NCBI GenBank assembly: GCA_023388205.1
Contig: JAEWGS010000119.1
Location: forward strand, 1 to 12,310
From: Bacillota bacterium
Lineage (GTDB): Bacteria; Bacillota; Clostridia; Saccharofermentanales; Fastidiosipilaceae
Reading direction: 5' to 3'
DNA length: 12,310 nt
Of this stretch, positions 5,262 to 12,277 are shown piece after piece (position 1 is the stretch's first letter; each line of letters begins with the position of its first letter). Position numbers and translations under genes: made by a program. A model generated the notes under the pieces. It saw nothing but the letters and a program-made list of their open reading frames with translations, was not told the origin of the DNA and did no database searches.

Positions 5262-6721
5262 CGCAAGACTAAAGCATCTTCTCCCGCTCCGTAATAGTCC
5301 TTGCGCCGTCTTTGAACCGTGAAGCCTCTCGATTTATAAAAGGCCAAAGCACTCGCATTTTTAACACTCACCTCAAGGTCCAAAGCCCGCTGGCTTCCGT
5401 TGACCCGTTGCTTTCTATTAGATTGCAAGGCGACAAAAAGTCGCGTCGCCAGGCCTTTGCGGCGATACTTCGGATGAACCACAATCAGATCCAATTCATC
5501 CAAATCGTAGCCCGCGTGCACAATTAAAAAAGCGAGCAGTTCAGGCGCTTCTTGGGGGCCAAATAGACCCAAACACAAATTCTGCTCATCTCCCAAACTG
5601 GCCTCCAATGTTTGTTTCGACCAAAAATCAGGAAAATACTGATCTAAAAAAGAAAGCAGCAAGGGTGCGTCCGCTTTTTTTAAGGCACGGATCTCCGCCT
5701 GTTCAAGGTCAATTTGCATCTCGCTTTCCGCTCCTGAAGGACGGCCCAAACGCGAGGCTCCGCTTGTTCCATTCGCTGACGTCGCTTCGCCGCCTCTAGT
5801 CCTTTGCTCTCCTCCAGCCGCGCCCGCTTCCGCCGCGCCCGCTTCTGCCGCTCGCGCCGTGGCCGCTTCGCGCAAGCGTTCTGCCTGAGATGGGCCAAGA
5901 TAAACCACATCGAGCGTCTCCATGGGCACCAAAGCTGCCTCTAACTTTTTTTGCTCATGCAAGCGTTTGGCCCGACGCAGTGCGAAAGCCGCGAGTTCAT
6001 CTTCTTCAATCACATGAAGCTTCAACATCGGAGCGCTGGAGCTGCAACGCGCACGGATTCGCTCTAGCGCATTTTGCGGCAATTTCGGACTGACCAAAGT
6101 CAATTCTAGAGCCGTGACCTTTTGTGCCGTCTCTTTCGGCGATTCCTGAGTCGCCAGCGTCTGAGTCGGCAGCGCCTGAGTCACCAGCGTTTGAGTCACC
6201 AGCGCCTCTAGTTCATTTAATAAATCCTCAAAATCTCGCGCCTTTTCTTCGAGTTCGAGCGACAAGCTCAATCCCGCTCCTTGTCTGTATTCTAAAGTAC
6301 TCAAGGACGAATACACCCGATCATTTTTGGCATCCATCAAACTTAAAACCCAATGTTTTCGGCCTTGAGCACATACGTTTTCAAGAAAAGCCACGCCCTT
6401 TTTTTTATCGTGTGTCAATGCAACTTCAGCCAAAGCTTGAAGGCTCGTCACTGGGAGAAGGCGCATCTTGATCGCAAATGCAAACATCTTCGCCGTGCTC
6501 ACAGCGATGCGCGTTCCTGTATAAGAACCGGGCCCCACGATCGGGGCTAACAATTCGATATCGGCTACACGCAATGTCGCCCGTTTAAGCAAGGCATCTA
6601 TGGAAGGCAAAAGCTGCTTCGCATGCGTCCCCTCTTGGCCGCTCGCTTCATAAAGTGAGGTCCCATCCCAAAGACAGGCCGACAATTTTTTCAAACTTGT
6701 GTCAAAGGCCAAAATCTTCAT
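5249..6721 (-). CDS. tsaB: TsaB-RimI fusion: t6A37 complex subunit plus ribosomal protein acetyltransferase
   Basis: Encodes 490 residues in two domains. The TsaB part (about 1-280) begins MKILAFDTS and has GPGSYTGTRI at 63-72; TsaB partners with TsaD and TsaE to make threonylcarbamoyl-adenosine 37 in ANN-decoding tRNAs. The C-terminal part (about 335-490) is a GNAT acetyltransferase like RimI, which acetylates the N-terminus of protein S18: acetyl-CoA loop RRKGLA at 420-425, then the EVSVKN and YKSRGF segment at 450-467 and a YYGAGEDA end. A low-complexity Ala/Gly linker (about 287-334) joins them. A 5-residue repeat at 175-194 sits within the TsaB part. ATG at 6721 has GAGGAG seven bases upstream; the gene overlaps tsaE by 20 nt, so translation is likely coupled. 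No tsaD is present here. The gene begins where TsaB proteins normally begin; an 11-codon longer frame lacks such a site. Confidence 0.9.
   Translation of the reverse strand: MKILAFDTSLKKLSACLWDGTSLYEASGQEGTHAKQLLPSIDALLKRATLRVADIELLAPIVGPGSYTGTRIAVSTAKMFAFAIKMRLLPVTSLQALAEVALTHDKKKGVAFLENVCAQGRKHWVLSLMDAKNDRVYSSLSTLEYRQGAGLSLSLELEEKARDFEDLLNELEALVTQTLVTQALPTQTLATQESPKETAQKVTALELTLVSPKLPQNALERIRARCSSSAPMLKLHVIEEDELAAFALRRAKRLHEQKKLEAALVPMETLDVVYLGPSQAERLREAATARAAEAGAAEAGAAGGEQRTRGGEATSANGTSGASRLGRPSGAESEMQIDLEQAEIRALKKADAPLLLSFLDQYFPDFWSKQTLEASLGDEQNLCLGLFGPQEAPELLAFLIVHAGYDLDELDLIVVHPKYRRKGLATRLFVALQSNRKQRVNGSQRALDLEVSVKNASALAFYKSRGFTVQRRRKDYYGAGEDALVLRLEV
5817..5846. repeat. 15-bp in-frame repeat in the TsaB-RimI linker
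   Basis: Two units, 5817-5831 and 5832-5846, share GCCGCGCCCGCTTC and differ only in the last base. A degenerate continuation (GCCGCTCGCG, then GCCGCTTCG) reaches about 5870. On the coding strand it encodes EAGAA-type pentapeptides in the interdomain linker. Confidence 0.75.
6146..6205. repeat. 15-bp in-frame tandem repeat (x4) in the TsaB domain
   Basis: Four contiguous units start at 6146, 6161, 6176 and 6191 with a core of CTGAGTCACCAGCGT, each differing by one to three bases. They encode the pentapeptides VTQTL, VTQAL, PTQTL and ATQES. The position falls in the middle of TsaB, probably in a surface loop. Confidence 0.9.
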
Positions 6722-7358
6722 CAAAAATCTCCTCGTAAGGCCAAGCTTCTTCATCCAGAATCTCTCTTAGTAGACGCTCATCTTCATTCGGACAAGAAAA
6801 AGTTAGTTTCCTGCGCCTTCGGTCTTCTTTCGCCAAATCAGACTGAAGCCAAGCGAGAAAGTCAGCCGTTTCGCCCGCTTCTTTTGCTTCGTTCTTTTCA
6901 TCCGCATCTTCAACCACAAAATGCATACGCCAAGCGCGCTCGGGCAAAGCAGCTTCGATCAGATTCGCCCACTCAATCACCATAAGGCCCCCGGCATCCA
7001 TGAGTTCCGCAAAACCCTGATCGACAAAATCGCTCGCCCCACGCAAGCGATAGGCATCAATATGATAAAGCCGCTGGGGCCTAGAAAGTCGCTGCGGCCC
7101 AGAGTGAATGATTCCCTTTTCTTCGGAGCCATCTGTGACGCTTTCTTCGGGCAAGGCATAATCTCTCATGATGGTGAACGTCGGGCTCGACACATCCTCT
7201 TTGACACCAAGGGCATGCGCCAAGGCTCGCGTCAAAAAAGATTTTCCCGAACCCAAATCTCCGATCATCGCCAGCACCTGATCTGCATAGGCCACACGCG
7301 CCAGTACAAGAGCCAAACGCAAGGTGTCTTCTTCTCGATTCAAATACAGTTGGATCAT
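6702..7358 (-). CDS. tsaE: tRNA t6A biosynthesis ATPase TsaE with insertion and C-terminal extension
   Basis: TsaE is the ATPase that resets the TsaB-TsaD complex during t6A37 synthesis. The Walker A motif GDLGSGKS is at 33-40, the SSPTFT switch segment at 57-62, HIDAYR at 99-104 and IEWA at 128-131, all typical of the family. At 218 residues it exceeds the usual ~150 because of an insertion at about 70-96 with a duplicated six-residue unit (GPQRLS/RPQRLY) and an acidic C-terminal extension after about 150. ATG at 7358 follows AGGAGG by five bases. It is the first gene after the rpsI terminator and overlaps tsaB-rimI by 20 nt, forming a t6A operon. A weak candidate promoter lies in the 60-bp gap upstream. 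Confidence 0.93.
   Translation of the reverse strand: MIQLYLNREEDTLRLALVLARVAYADQVLAMIGDLGSGKSFLTRALAHALGVKEDVSSPTFTIMRDYALPEESVTDGSEEKGIIHSGPQRLSRPQRLYHIDAYRLRGASDFVDQGFAELMDAGGLMVIEWANLIEAALPERAWRMHFVVEDADEKNEAKEAGETADFLAWLQSDLAKEDRRRRKLTFSCPNEDERLLREILDEEAWPYEEIFDEDFGL
7068..7103. repeat. 18-bp in-frame tandem duplication in tsaE
   Basis: Units 7068-7085 and 7086-7103 match at 15 of 18 positions (AAG-CGCTG-GGCC-AGA in common). They encode the paired PQRL segments of the TsaE insertion, directly before the conserved HIDAYR motif. Confidence 0.65.
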
Positions 7359-7378
7359 CCGCCCCTCCTATCACCTTA

Positions 7379-7407
7379 ATTTTGTCTCGCCTCGCTTCCC
7401 GCAGCAA
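7379..7407 (-). promoter_or_regulatory. Weak candidate promoter of tsaE operon
   Basis: Minus-strand TTGCTG (7407-7402) and CAAAAT (7384-7379) are 17 bp apart, placed just after the rpsI terminator and 20 bp ahead of the tsaE start codon. Only the TTG half of the -35 is conserved. A start of transcription this close leaves just enough room for the AGGAGG site. Read-through past the terminator is the alternative. Confidence 0.3.
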
Positions 7408-7413
7408 CTCGTT

Positions 7414-7445
7414 AAAAAAAGCACCCGCCGTCGATGGAGGGTGCT
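7414..7445 (-). terminator. Rho-independent terminator of rplM-rpsI
   Basis: On the minus strand a 7-bp perfect stem (AGCACCC/GGGTGCT, 7445-7439 with 7426-7420) can extend inward past one mismatch, and is followed immediately by seven U residues. It starts about 30 bases after the rpsI stop codon. Confidence 0.92.
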
Positions 7446-7476
7446 CTTGATTCGATCGTAAATCGCCAATACTGAA

Positions 7477-7896
7477 TTAGCGCTTCGAGAACTGAGAAGC
7501 CTTACGGGCTTTCTTAAGACCGTACTTCTTACGCTCTTTCATGCGGCTATCACGTGTGAGATAACCCGCTTTTTTGAGGGTCGCTTTGTTCGCTTCTTCG
7601 TCGAAGCCCACCAAAGCACGGGACAAGCCGTGGCGAATTGCGCCCGCCTGACCAGCGATACCGCCGCCGTGCACATTGCAAATCACATCGAAACGGTTGA
7701 GCCCGTCAATCGCAACCAAAGGCTGACGGACGATCAGCTTGAGGGTCTCGAGACCAAAATATTCTTCGATGTCCTTGCCATTGATCGTGATTCGACCTGA
7801 ACCCTCGATGAGGCGAACCTGGGCCACCGCGTTCTTACGACGACCGGTGCCGTAATGATAAACTTGACCATTCTTGGCCTGAAGCGTCTTAGCCAT
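7477..7896 (-). CDS. rpsI: 30S ribosomal protein S9 (uS9)
   Basis: Encodes 139 residues. The conserved start of the family (YGTGRRKNAVAQVRL, at 15-29), the NVHGGGIAGQAGAIRHG core (73-89) and the invariant QFSKR C-terminus are all present; the SKR tail reaches towards the P-site tRNA in the ribosome. About ten residues at the N-terminus precede the usual start of homology, a little longer than many S9 proteins. ATG at 7896 has GAGG seven bases upstream, and lies 18 bases after rplM. It is the second gene of the standard rplM-rpsI operon, which ends at the terminator downstream. Confidence 0.98.
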   Translation of the reverse strand: MAKTLQAKNGQVYHYGTGRRKNAVAQVRLIEGSGRITINGKDIEEYFGLETLKLIVRQPLVAIDGLNRFDVICNVHGGGIAGQAGAIRHGLSRALVGFDEEANKATLKKAGYLTRDSRMKERKKYGLKKARKASQFSKR

Positions 7897-7914
7897 TCTC
7901 TATCCTCGCCTCCC

Positions 7915-8346
7915 TTATTTCAACGTCAAGACTTCCGGTTTCTGAGCTTCATGCTTGTGCTCAGCACCGCGATACACTTTGAGTTTCTTCGCCATCTGAC
8001 GACCGAGCGAATTCTTGGGCAACATACCATGCACCGCTAACTCAATCATCTTCTCTGGCTTCTTCTCGAGCATCACATCGTAGCGAACTTTGCGAAGACC
8101 GCCCGGATAGCCCGTATTGTAACGGTATTCCTTCTGTGTCCACTTCTTACCCGTCAGCTGAATCTTATCGGCGTTGATCACGATGACGAAATCGCCCGTA
8201 TCCACACCCGGCGTAAAGCTCGGCTTATGCTTCCCCATCAAAATTGTTGCAATCTGAGTCGACAGACGACCGAGTGTTTGACCCTCGGCATCGACCACAT
8301 ACCACTTGCGCTCAATCTCTGAGCTCTTGGTCATATAGGTGCTCAT
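7915..8346 (-). CDS. rplM: 50S ribosomal protein L13 (uL13)
   Basis: Encodes 143 residues, the usual L13 length. Recognisable segments are ERKWYVVDAEGQTLGRLST near the N-terminus, GKHKPSFTPGVDTGDFVIVI, and MLPKNSLGR followed by LKVYRGAEHKHEAQKP at the end. L13 is an early assembly protein of the large subunit. ATG at 8346 is chosen over a frame four codons longer because GGAGG lies five bases upstream, and MSTYM matches the family start. First gene of the operon with rpsI. Confidence 0.98.
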   Translation of the reverse strand: MSTYMTKSSEIERKWYVVDAEGQTLGRLSTQIATILMGKHKPSFTPGVDTGDFVIVINADKIQLTGKKWTQKEYRYNTGYPGGLRKVRYDVMLEKKPEKMIELAVHGMLPKNSLGRQMAKKLKVYRGAEHKHEAQKPEVLTLK

Positions 8347-8400
8347 GCGTTCCTCCACTAATGACTTGTCCTCGCTGGGACGCTGTTTTCAATCACAGTG
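8347..8400 (-). promoter_or_regulatory. rplM 5' leader with two small hairpins (possible L13-type leader)
   Basis: Between the predicted start of transcription (about 8400) and the start codon lie two 4-bp stems: CTGT/ACAG (8398-8395 with 8386-8383) and GTCC/GGAC (8381-8378 with 8371-8368), the second just before the GGAGG site. Bacillota rplM operons often carry an autoregulatory L13 leader. Position and size fit, but the stems are short and I cannot confirm the family structure. Confidence 0.3.
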
Positions 8401-8406
8401 CGAATA

Positions 8407-8435
8407 ATTTTAATCAGGCGCAGCTCAAAAGACAA
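8407..8435 (-). promoter_or_regulatory. Sigma-A promoter of rplM-rpsI
   Basis: The minus strand shows -35 TTGTCT (8435-8430, 4 of 6), a 17-bp spacer and -10 TAAAAT (8412-8407, 5 of 6). The predicted start of transcription near 8400 gives a leader of about 54 nt. A run of phased A-tracts lies immediately upstream. Confidence 0.75.
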
Positions 8436-8449
8436 GAAGATTTTGTGCC

Positions 8450-8484
8450 TTTTTCTTCATTTTTCTCTGTTTTTCTTCGTTTTT
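8450..8484 (-). promoter_or_regulatory. Phased A-tracts upstream of the rplM promoter
   Basis: On the plus strand T5 runs begin at 8450, 8460, 8470 and 8480, exactly 10 bp apart, separated by CTTCA, CTCTG and CTTCG. On the coding strand these are A5 tracts in helical phase, at about -50 to -84 from the predicted start of transcription. Such phasing produces intrinsic curvature, and A-tracts can also act as UP elements for RNA polymerase alpha subunits. This stretch also directly follows the yfhO-type gene's stop; no terminator hairpin accompanies it. Confidence 0.65.
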
Positions 8485-8506
8485 CTTTCTCGTTCGGGGT
8501 TTTCGA

Positions 8507-11500
8507 TCACTCTTGACTTGTTTCCGCCGCTCCCGCGCTGTCTGCTGTTTCACTTGAAGATGCACCTAAAGCCGCCTCTTCATCCTCGGCTGCATTCGCC
8601 TTGTCAGCTAGCTTTTGTCTCGCCTTTTGCCATCTTTCTTGCGGGCTGAGCTTCGCGCTGGCCTCATCAAAGGCTTTTGCCAAAGATGAAGTCGACGCAG
8701 CCTGAGTCGTTCCTTGCTCAAGCCAAGTCGGGGTTGAAATATCCTTTTGATCTTTCTCCGTCGTCCCCATATCGGCCAAATCAAAGGGCAAACGCGTCGT
8801 CGCTTTGACTTCAGCTTCATTTTGCAAAGATGCTTGGTGCCCGGATTCAGATTCAAGGACCGGCGCCTCAAGCTGCACTCTTTTGACTTCGCCTTGCGCC
8901 ACAGCAGCTGGCTGCTTCTGCGCCAGGTCTTCATTAGATAAGGTGGCAGCTTCTTCGGAAGAAAGGCTTCCTGCGCCTGGCTCAGAAGCTAGTCGCTCAA
9001 CCCCAGTCCCAACGGTCGCCGCTTTGCCAACAGAAGGCTCTGCGCTGCCGACCGCGCTCTTATTTTGGCCATCTTCACCCTCGAAATCCGGGTCTGCCAA
9101 GCTCATGCGCGACAAATTCAGCTGGGTATCACGCGCCCGCGGGCCTTTGAAAAAGCGGCGCGAAACAGCTAGCAAAAGCAGCAAAACCAAGCTCAACAGG
9201 CTGATCCCAAGTCCCGTTTCGAAGCCCTGCGGGATAAATTCCAGATAAACCTGGTGCGTCCCCGCTCCAATTTTGAAGCCGAGCAATCCCTTAAAAACGC
9301 CCAGCGTTTCAACCGCTTGATCGTCTACATAGACGCGCCAACCTTTGTCATAGGGCACAGACAACATCACGACGCGATCGCTTTCAGCCGAAACTTCTCC
9401 CGCAAGCTTGCGATTTGCAATCAGCTTGAGACCCGCATCGCGCTGACTCATTTTCTGAATCATCTGATCGATGGACTGATCGGTCGCAAGTGCCGCCCAA
9501 ATTTGCGGATTGTCCAGATCATTTTCATCTTTGAAGCTCAGGCTACCTTTGATGACATCACCCTTTTTGACATCCCCGACATCAAACATTTCGGGCTTAT
9601 TAATCTCGCGATGATCTTTGATTTTTTCAAATTCTTCAGTGGAAGTGTCTTGATTGTTTTGACTCGAACGCGTCAGATTGGCCGCTTCACCTGATCTCTT
9701 CGAGTCTCGTTTTTCAGAAGCATTGGCCGTATGATCCTTGCCGTGCTCAAGCTCATAGTTGATCTTGCAACTGCGCACGACTTTGATAAAGAAATAGGCA
9801 TGGCCATCTTTTTCAATGGGAATTTCAAAATCGAGTTTGGTCTCTGCACCCGAACCGAGCGTTGAATAGGCGTAACCTTTTTCCGCATCTGTGCGTGACT
9901 CTTTAAGATTCTTGAGGTTTTGACTCTTCAAATTCAAAAACTCATAGACCGCATCGGCGCCCCCCTGCTCAGCGATCGCATTTTGAAGCGCAAATGGCGA
10001 TAGACTTGCCCCATCGATATCCATCACTTCAGGATTCATCGCCAAGCTCAGCGGCAGCACATCCTTGTTGCGATACAAAGTCATATCTGCACGTCCATCC
10101 ATGCGGCTGTCCACCTGATCCAAGCGATGATTTTTCATCTGCTTGTCTTTTCCATAAATCAGATATTCAATCCCAAAAAGCGCATCCGCAAATACAGAGG
10201 AATCGACGTATTTATAAGAGTTGATATTGTTGGAATGAAAGCCCATCTGGCGCATGAACTTGGCCGTTTCTTCGTTGGACGTCGACGCAAACAAAGTAAA
10301 GCCGTTGTAGTGGTAAAGCGCTGGATCGTTGGTCGTCTTCGCTGGACGATACTCCATACGGAAAAACGGCGTTTTTGCGCTTTCCGGCAAAGCGGCTCGG
10401 CGCTTAACATCAGATTGAGCAGAAGCGACCAGCTGCTCCACATGATCACTTTCGCGAATAAAGTCCTCACGCGCGGTATAGTACTCATTCTCATTGATCT
10501 GAGAGGTCGCATAAATCCCATTTAAGGCCAGCTCTGTCATAAAGACAATGAAGAACATGGAAGCGACAAGACGCCCTTTGGTTTTCCCCTTTTGAATCCA
10601 CGTCGCCAAATAGATGTAAATCGCCAAAACCGCAATCGAAATGTAGATCACAGAAGAAGAAAAATGCTCACTCAAAATCTGCTCACTCAAGACAGCCAAA
10701 ACGACGAGCCCAGCGAGGGCATAAACAAAGATCGGCTTTGCTTTACTATAAGTGAGCGCCAAAGTCCTTGCGGCCATCAAAATAAGTAAAGTAGAGTAAA
10801 GGAAGGCAAAGCGATGCGGCAGCTGATTCGGATAATGCATCCCGTGCCAAATGAAGTTCAATACATTCGAGTTCAAGCTCAAGAACATGAACAATAAGAA
10901 GCCAATATGCAAAGCGCGCTCACGCTTCGGAATGCGCTTGTTGAAGCAATAAACCGGCAGCAAAGCCAAGGTCAAAATCCCACAGAAAATATTGGGCAGA
11001 CCGCTCCTGATGTCCGGTGAACTCCCGATGAGTCCACGGCTCAAAAAATGCAAAATTTGGAAGCTAAAGTTGGCGCTCGCCGGGAAAGCATCTCCACTCG
11101 CAGACGTTTCTTTGAGAGATAAATACGTAGGTAAAACAAAAAAGCAGCTCAGACCCAAGCCCAAAAGAGAGGCAAAAAGGAAAGCAAAGCCCTTGCGAAC
11201 AAAGAGCCGTCGGGGTGTCAATAGATGCATCTTCCGGCGCATCTGCTGTCCTTTTTGAGCACTGGCACGCAGCGCGGCCGAATCAGCCTCCTGCGCTTGA
11301 ATGTCATATTCGCTCGCCTCTTTTTCTTGATCTAAAGGCAGCTGCGAAGCTTTTTTATAAATAGGATGTTCAGGCGGAGGCAACAAAGTTGGACAGAGGA
11401 CGAAGAAGTAAAGCGCACAGAAAAGCACGCAGAAAAAAGCGATATAGTAGTTGAAAATCAGCACCAAAGCGAGGCTAATGATATAAAGGAAAGGCTGATT

Positions 11501-12205
11501 TTTCTTGATCAAACGCTCCATGCCGAGAAGCATCAAAGGGAAGATCATCAGCGCGTCAAACCACATGATGTTCCAAGAATAAGTCAGATTAAAACCGCTA
11601 ACCGCGTAAGCTGAAGCGAGTCCAATCACCGCAAAATTACGGAAGCCATCACGCCGCGCGAGCAAGCGATCCGCACGAGAAATCCCGATCGACTTGAAGG
11701 AAAAATGCGGGATTTGAGGGTGGCGGTTGAAGAAAGCTTCATCGATAAAATAAGCCATCGTCAAGCCACAAATACCGATTTTCAGTAAAGTGAGCACCGC
11801 CACTGCGTCCGTCAAATTCTTCAAAGGAAAGAGGACTAAAAGCAAGTTGAGTGGTGAGGCCAGATAGTAGCTCATCAGCGCGTAAAAACTGATGCCCAAA
11901 CCCGGACGCCACGAGAAAAAAAGATCCTCGCCACCTAAAATTTTTTGACGCATTTCGCTGAGGAAGGGGGCGTACTGATGGTACAAATCGACAACTAAAG
12001 GCGTCTTACCCCCCAGTGGGAAAAAGCCCACAGCTGCCCAAGCCAGGGCCAAGAGCAACATCGGCAAAAGGAAACTCCAAATCCTTATGTTCCGTGTCTC
12101 CCGCTTCTGATAAGCCGAAAAAGTCATCATTTTTTGTTCCCGGGGTGCTTTTTGGGGGCGCTTCGGTTCAACTTCTCGCTGATCATTCTGTTGACGCTGT
12201 CGCAA
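8507..12205 (-). CDS. yfhO: YfhO-family polytopic membrane protein with long cytoplasmic tail
   Basis: YfhO proteins are GT-C-like membrane proteins linked in Listeria and Bacillus to lipoteichoic acid glycosylation. Numbering from TTG at 12205 (1232 residues): basic cytoplasmic start, first helix about 43-63, then DLYHQYAPFLSEM (73-85), the family's conserved extracellular motif. About a dozen helices follow to about 560, interrupted by a charged loop (280-335). A large extracytoplasmic region (about 565-998) ends with VPYDKGWRVYVDD (950-962), another family hallmark. A final helix (about 1000-1016) is followed by a 215-residue acidic Ala/Ser/Glu-rich tail. Family members usually have about 850-900 residues. 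GTG at 12220 is in frame, but its GTGGAGG is itself the ribosome site eight bases ahead of the TTG, so TTG is preferred. No terminator is visible downstream. Confidence 0.88.
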   Translation of the reverse strand: MRQRQQNDQREVEPKRPQKAPREQKMMTFSAYQKRETRNIRIWSFLLPMLLLALAWAAVGFFPLGGKTPLVVDLYHQYAPFLSEMRQKILGGEDLFFSWRPGLGISFYALMSYYLASPLNLLLVLFPLKNLTDAVAVLTLLKIGICGLTMAYFIDEAFFNRHPQIPHFSFKSIGISRADRLLARRDGFRNFAVIGLASAYAVSGFNLTYSWNIMWFDALMIFPLMLLGMERLIKKNQPFLYIISLALVLIFNYYIAFFCVLFCALYFFVLCPTLLPPPEHPIYKKASQLPLDQEKEASEYDIQAQEADSAALRASAQKGQQMRRKMHLLTPRRLFVRKGFAFLFASLLGLGLSCFFVLPTYLSLKETSASGDAFPASANFSFQILHFLSRGLIGSSPDIRSGLPNIFCGILTLALLPVYCFNKRIPKRERALHIGFLLFMFLSLNSNVLNFIWHGMHYPNQLPHRFAFLYSTLLILMAARTLALTYSKAKPIFVYALAGLVVLAVLSEQILSEHFSSSVIYISIAVLAIYIYLATWIQKGKTKGRLVASMFFIVFMTELALNGIYATSQINENEYYTAREDFIRESDHVEQLVASAQSDVKRRAALPESAKTPFFRMEYRPAKTTNDPALYHYNGFTLFASTSNEETAKFMRQMGFHSNNINSYKYVDSSVFADALFGIEYLIYGKDKQMKNHRLDQVDSRMDGRADMTLYRNKDVLPLSLAMNPEVMDIDGASLSPFALQNAIAEQGGADAVYEFLNLKSQNLKNLKESRTDAEKGYAYSTLGSGAETKLDFEIPIEKDGHAYFFIKVVRSCKINYELEHGKDHTANASEKRDSKRSGEAANLTRSSQNNQDTSTEEFEKIKDHREINKPEMFDVGDVKKGDVIKGSLSFKDENDLDNPQIWAALATDQSIDQMIQKMSQRDAGLKLIANRKLAGEVSAESDRVVMLSVPYDKGWRVYVDDQAVETLGVFKGLLGFKIGAGTHQVYLEFIPQGFETGLGISLLSLVLLLLLAVSRRFFKGPRARDTQLNLSRMSLADPDFEGEDGQNKSAVGSAEPSVGKAATVGTGVERLASEPGAGSLSSEEAATLSNEDLAQKQPAAVAQGEVKRVQLEAPVLESESGHQASLQNEAEVKATTRLPFDLADMGTTEKDQKDISTPTWLEQGTTQAASTSSLAKAFDEASAKLSPQERWQKARQKLADKANAAEDEEAALGASSSETADSAGAAETSQE

Positions 12206-12246
12206 AACGAGATCCTCCACTGTCTTTTTACTTACTTAAACTCGAG

Positions 12247-12277
12247 ATTATACCAGCCTCCCTCAGTCGCTTTTCAA
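12247..12277 (-). promoter_or_regulatory. Extended -10 promoter of the yfhO-type gene
   Basis: The minus strand carries a consensus extended -10, TGG followed by TATAAT (12255-12247), with a possible -35 TTGAAA (12277-12272) at a long 19-bp spacing. The start of transcription would be near 12240, about 35 bases before the preferred TTG start. The extended -10 probably makes up for the spacing. Confidence 0.75.

Noticed and set aside
8450..8500. T-rich run as a terminator for the yfhO-type gene
   Set aside because: On the coding strand the run is A-rich, not U-rich, and there is no stem before it, so it cannot be an intrinsic terminator for minus-strand transcription.
8805..9248. Plus-strand open frame opposite the yfhO-type gene tail
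   Set aside because: It mirrors the low-complexity tail coding sequence and has no family motif of its own.
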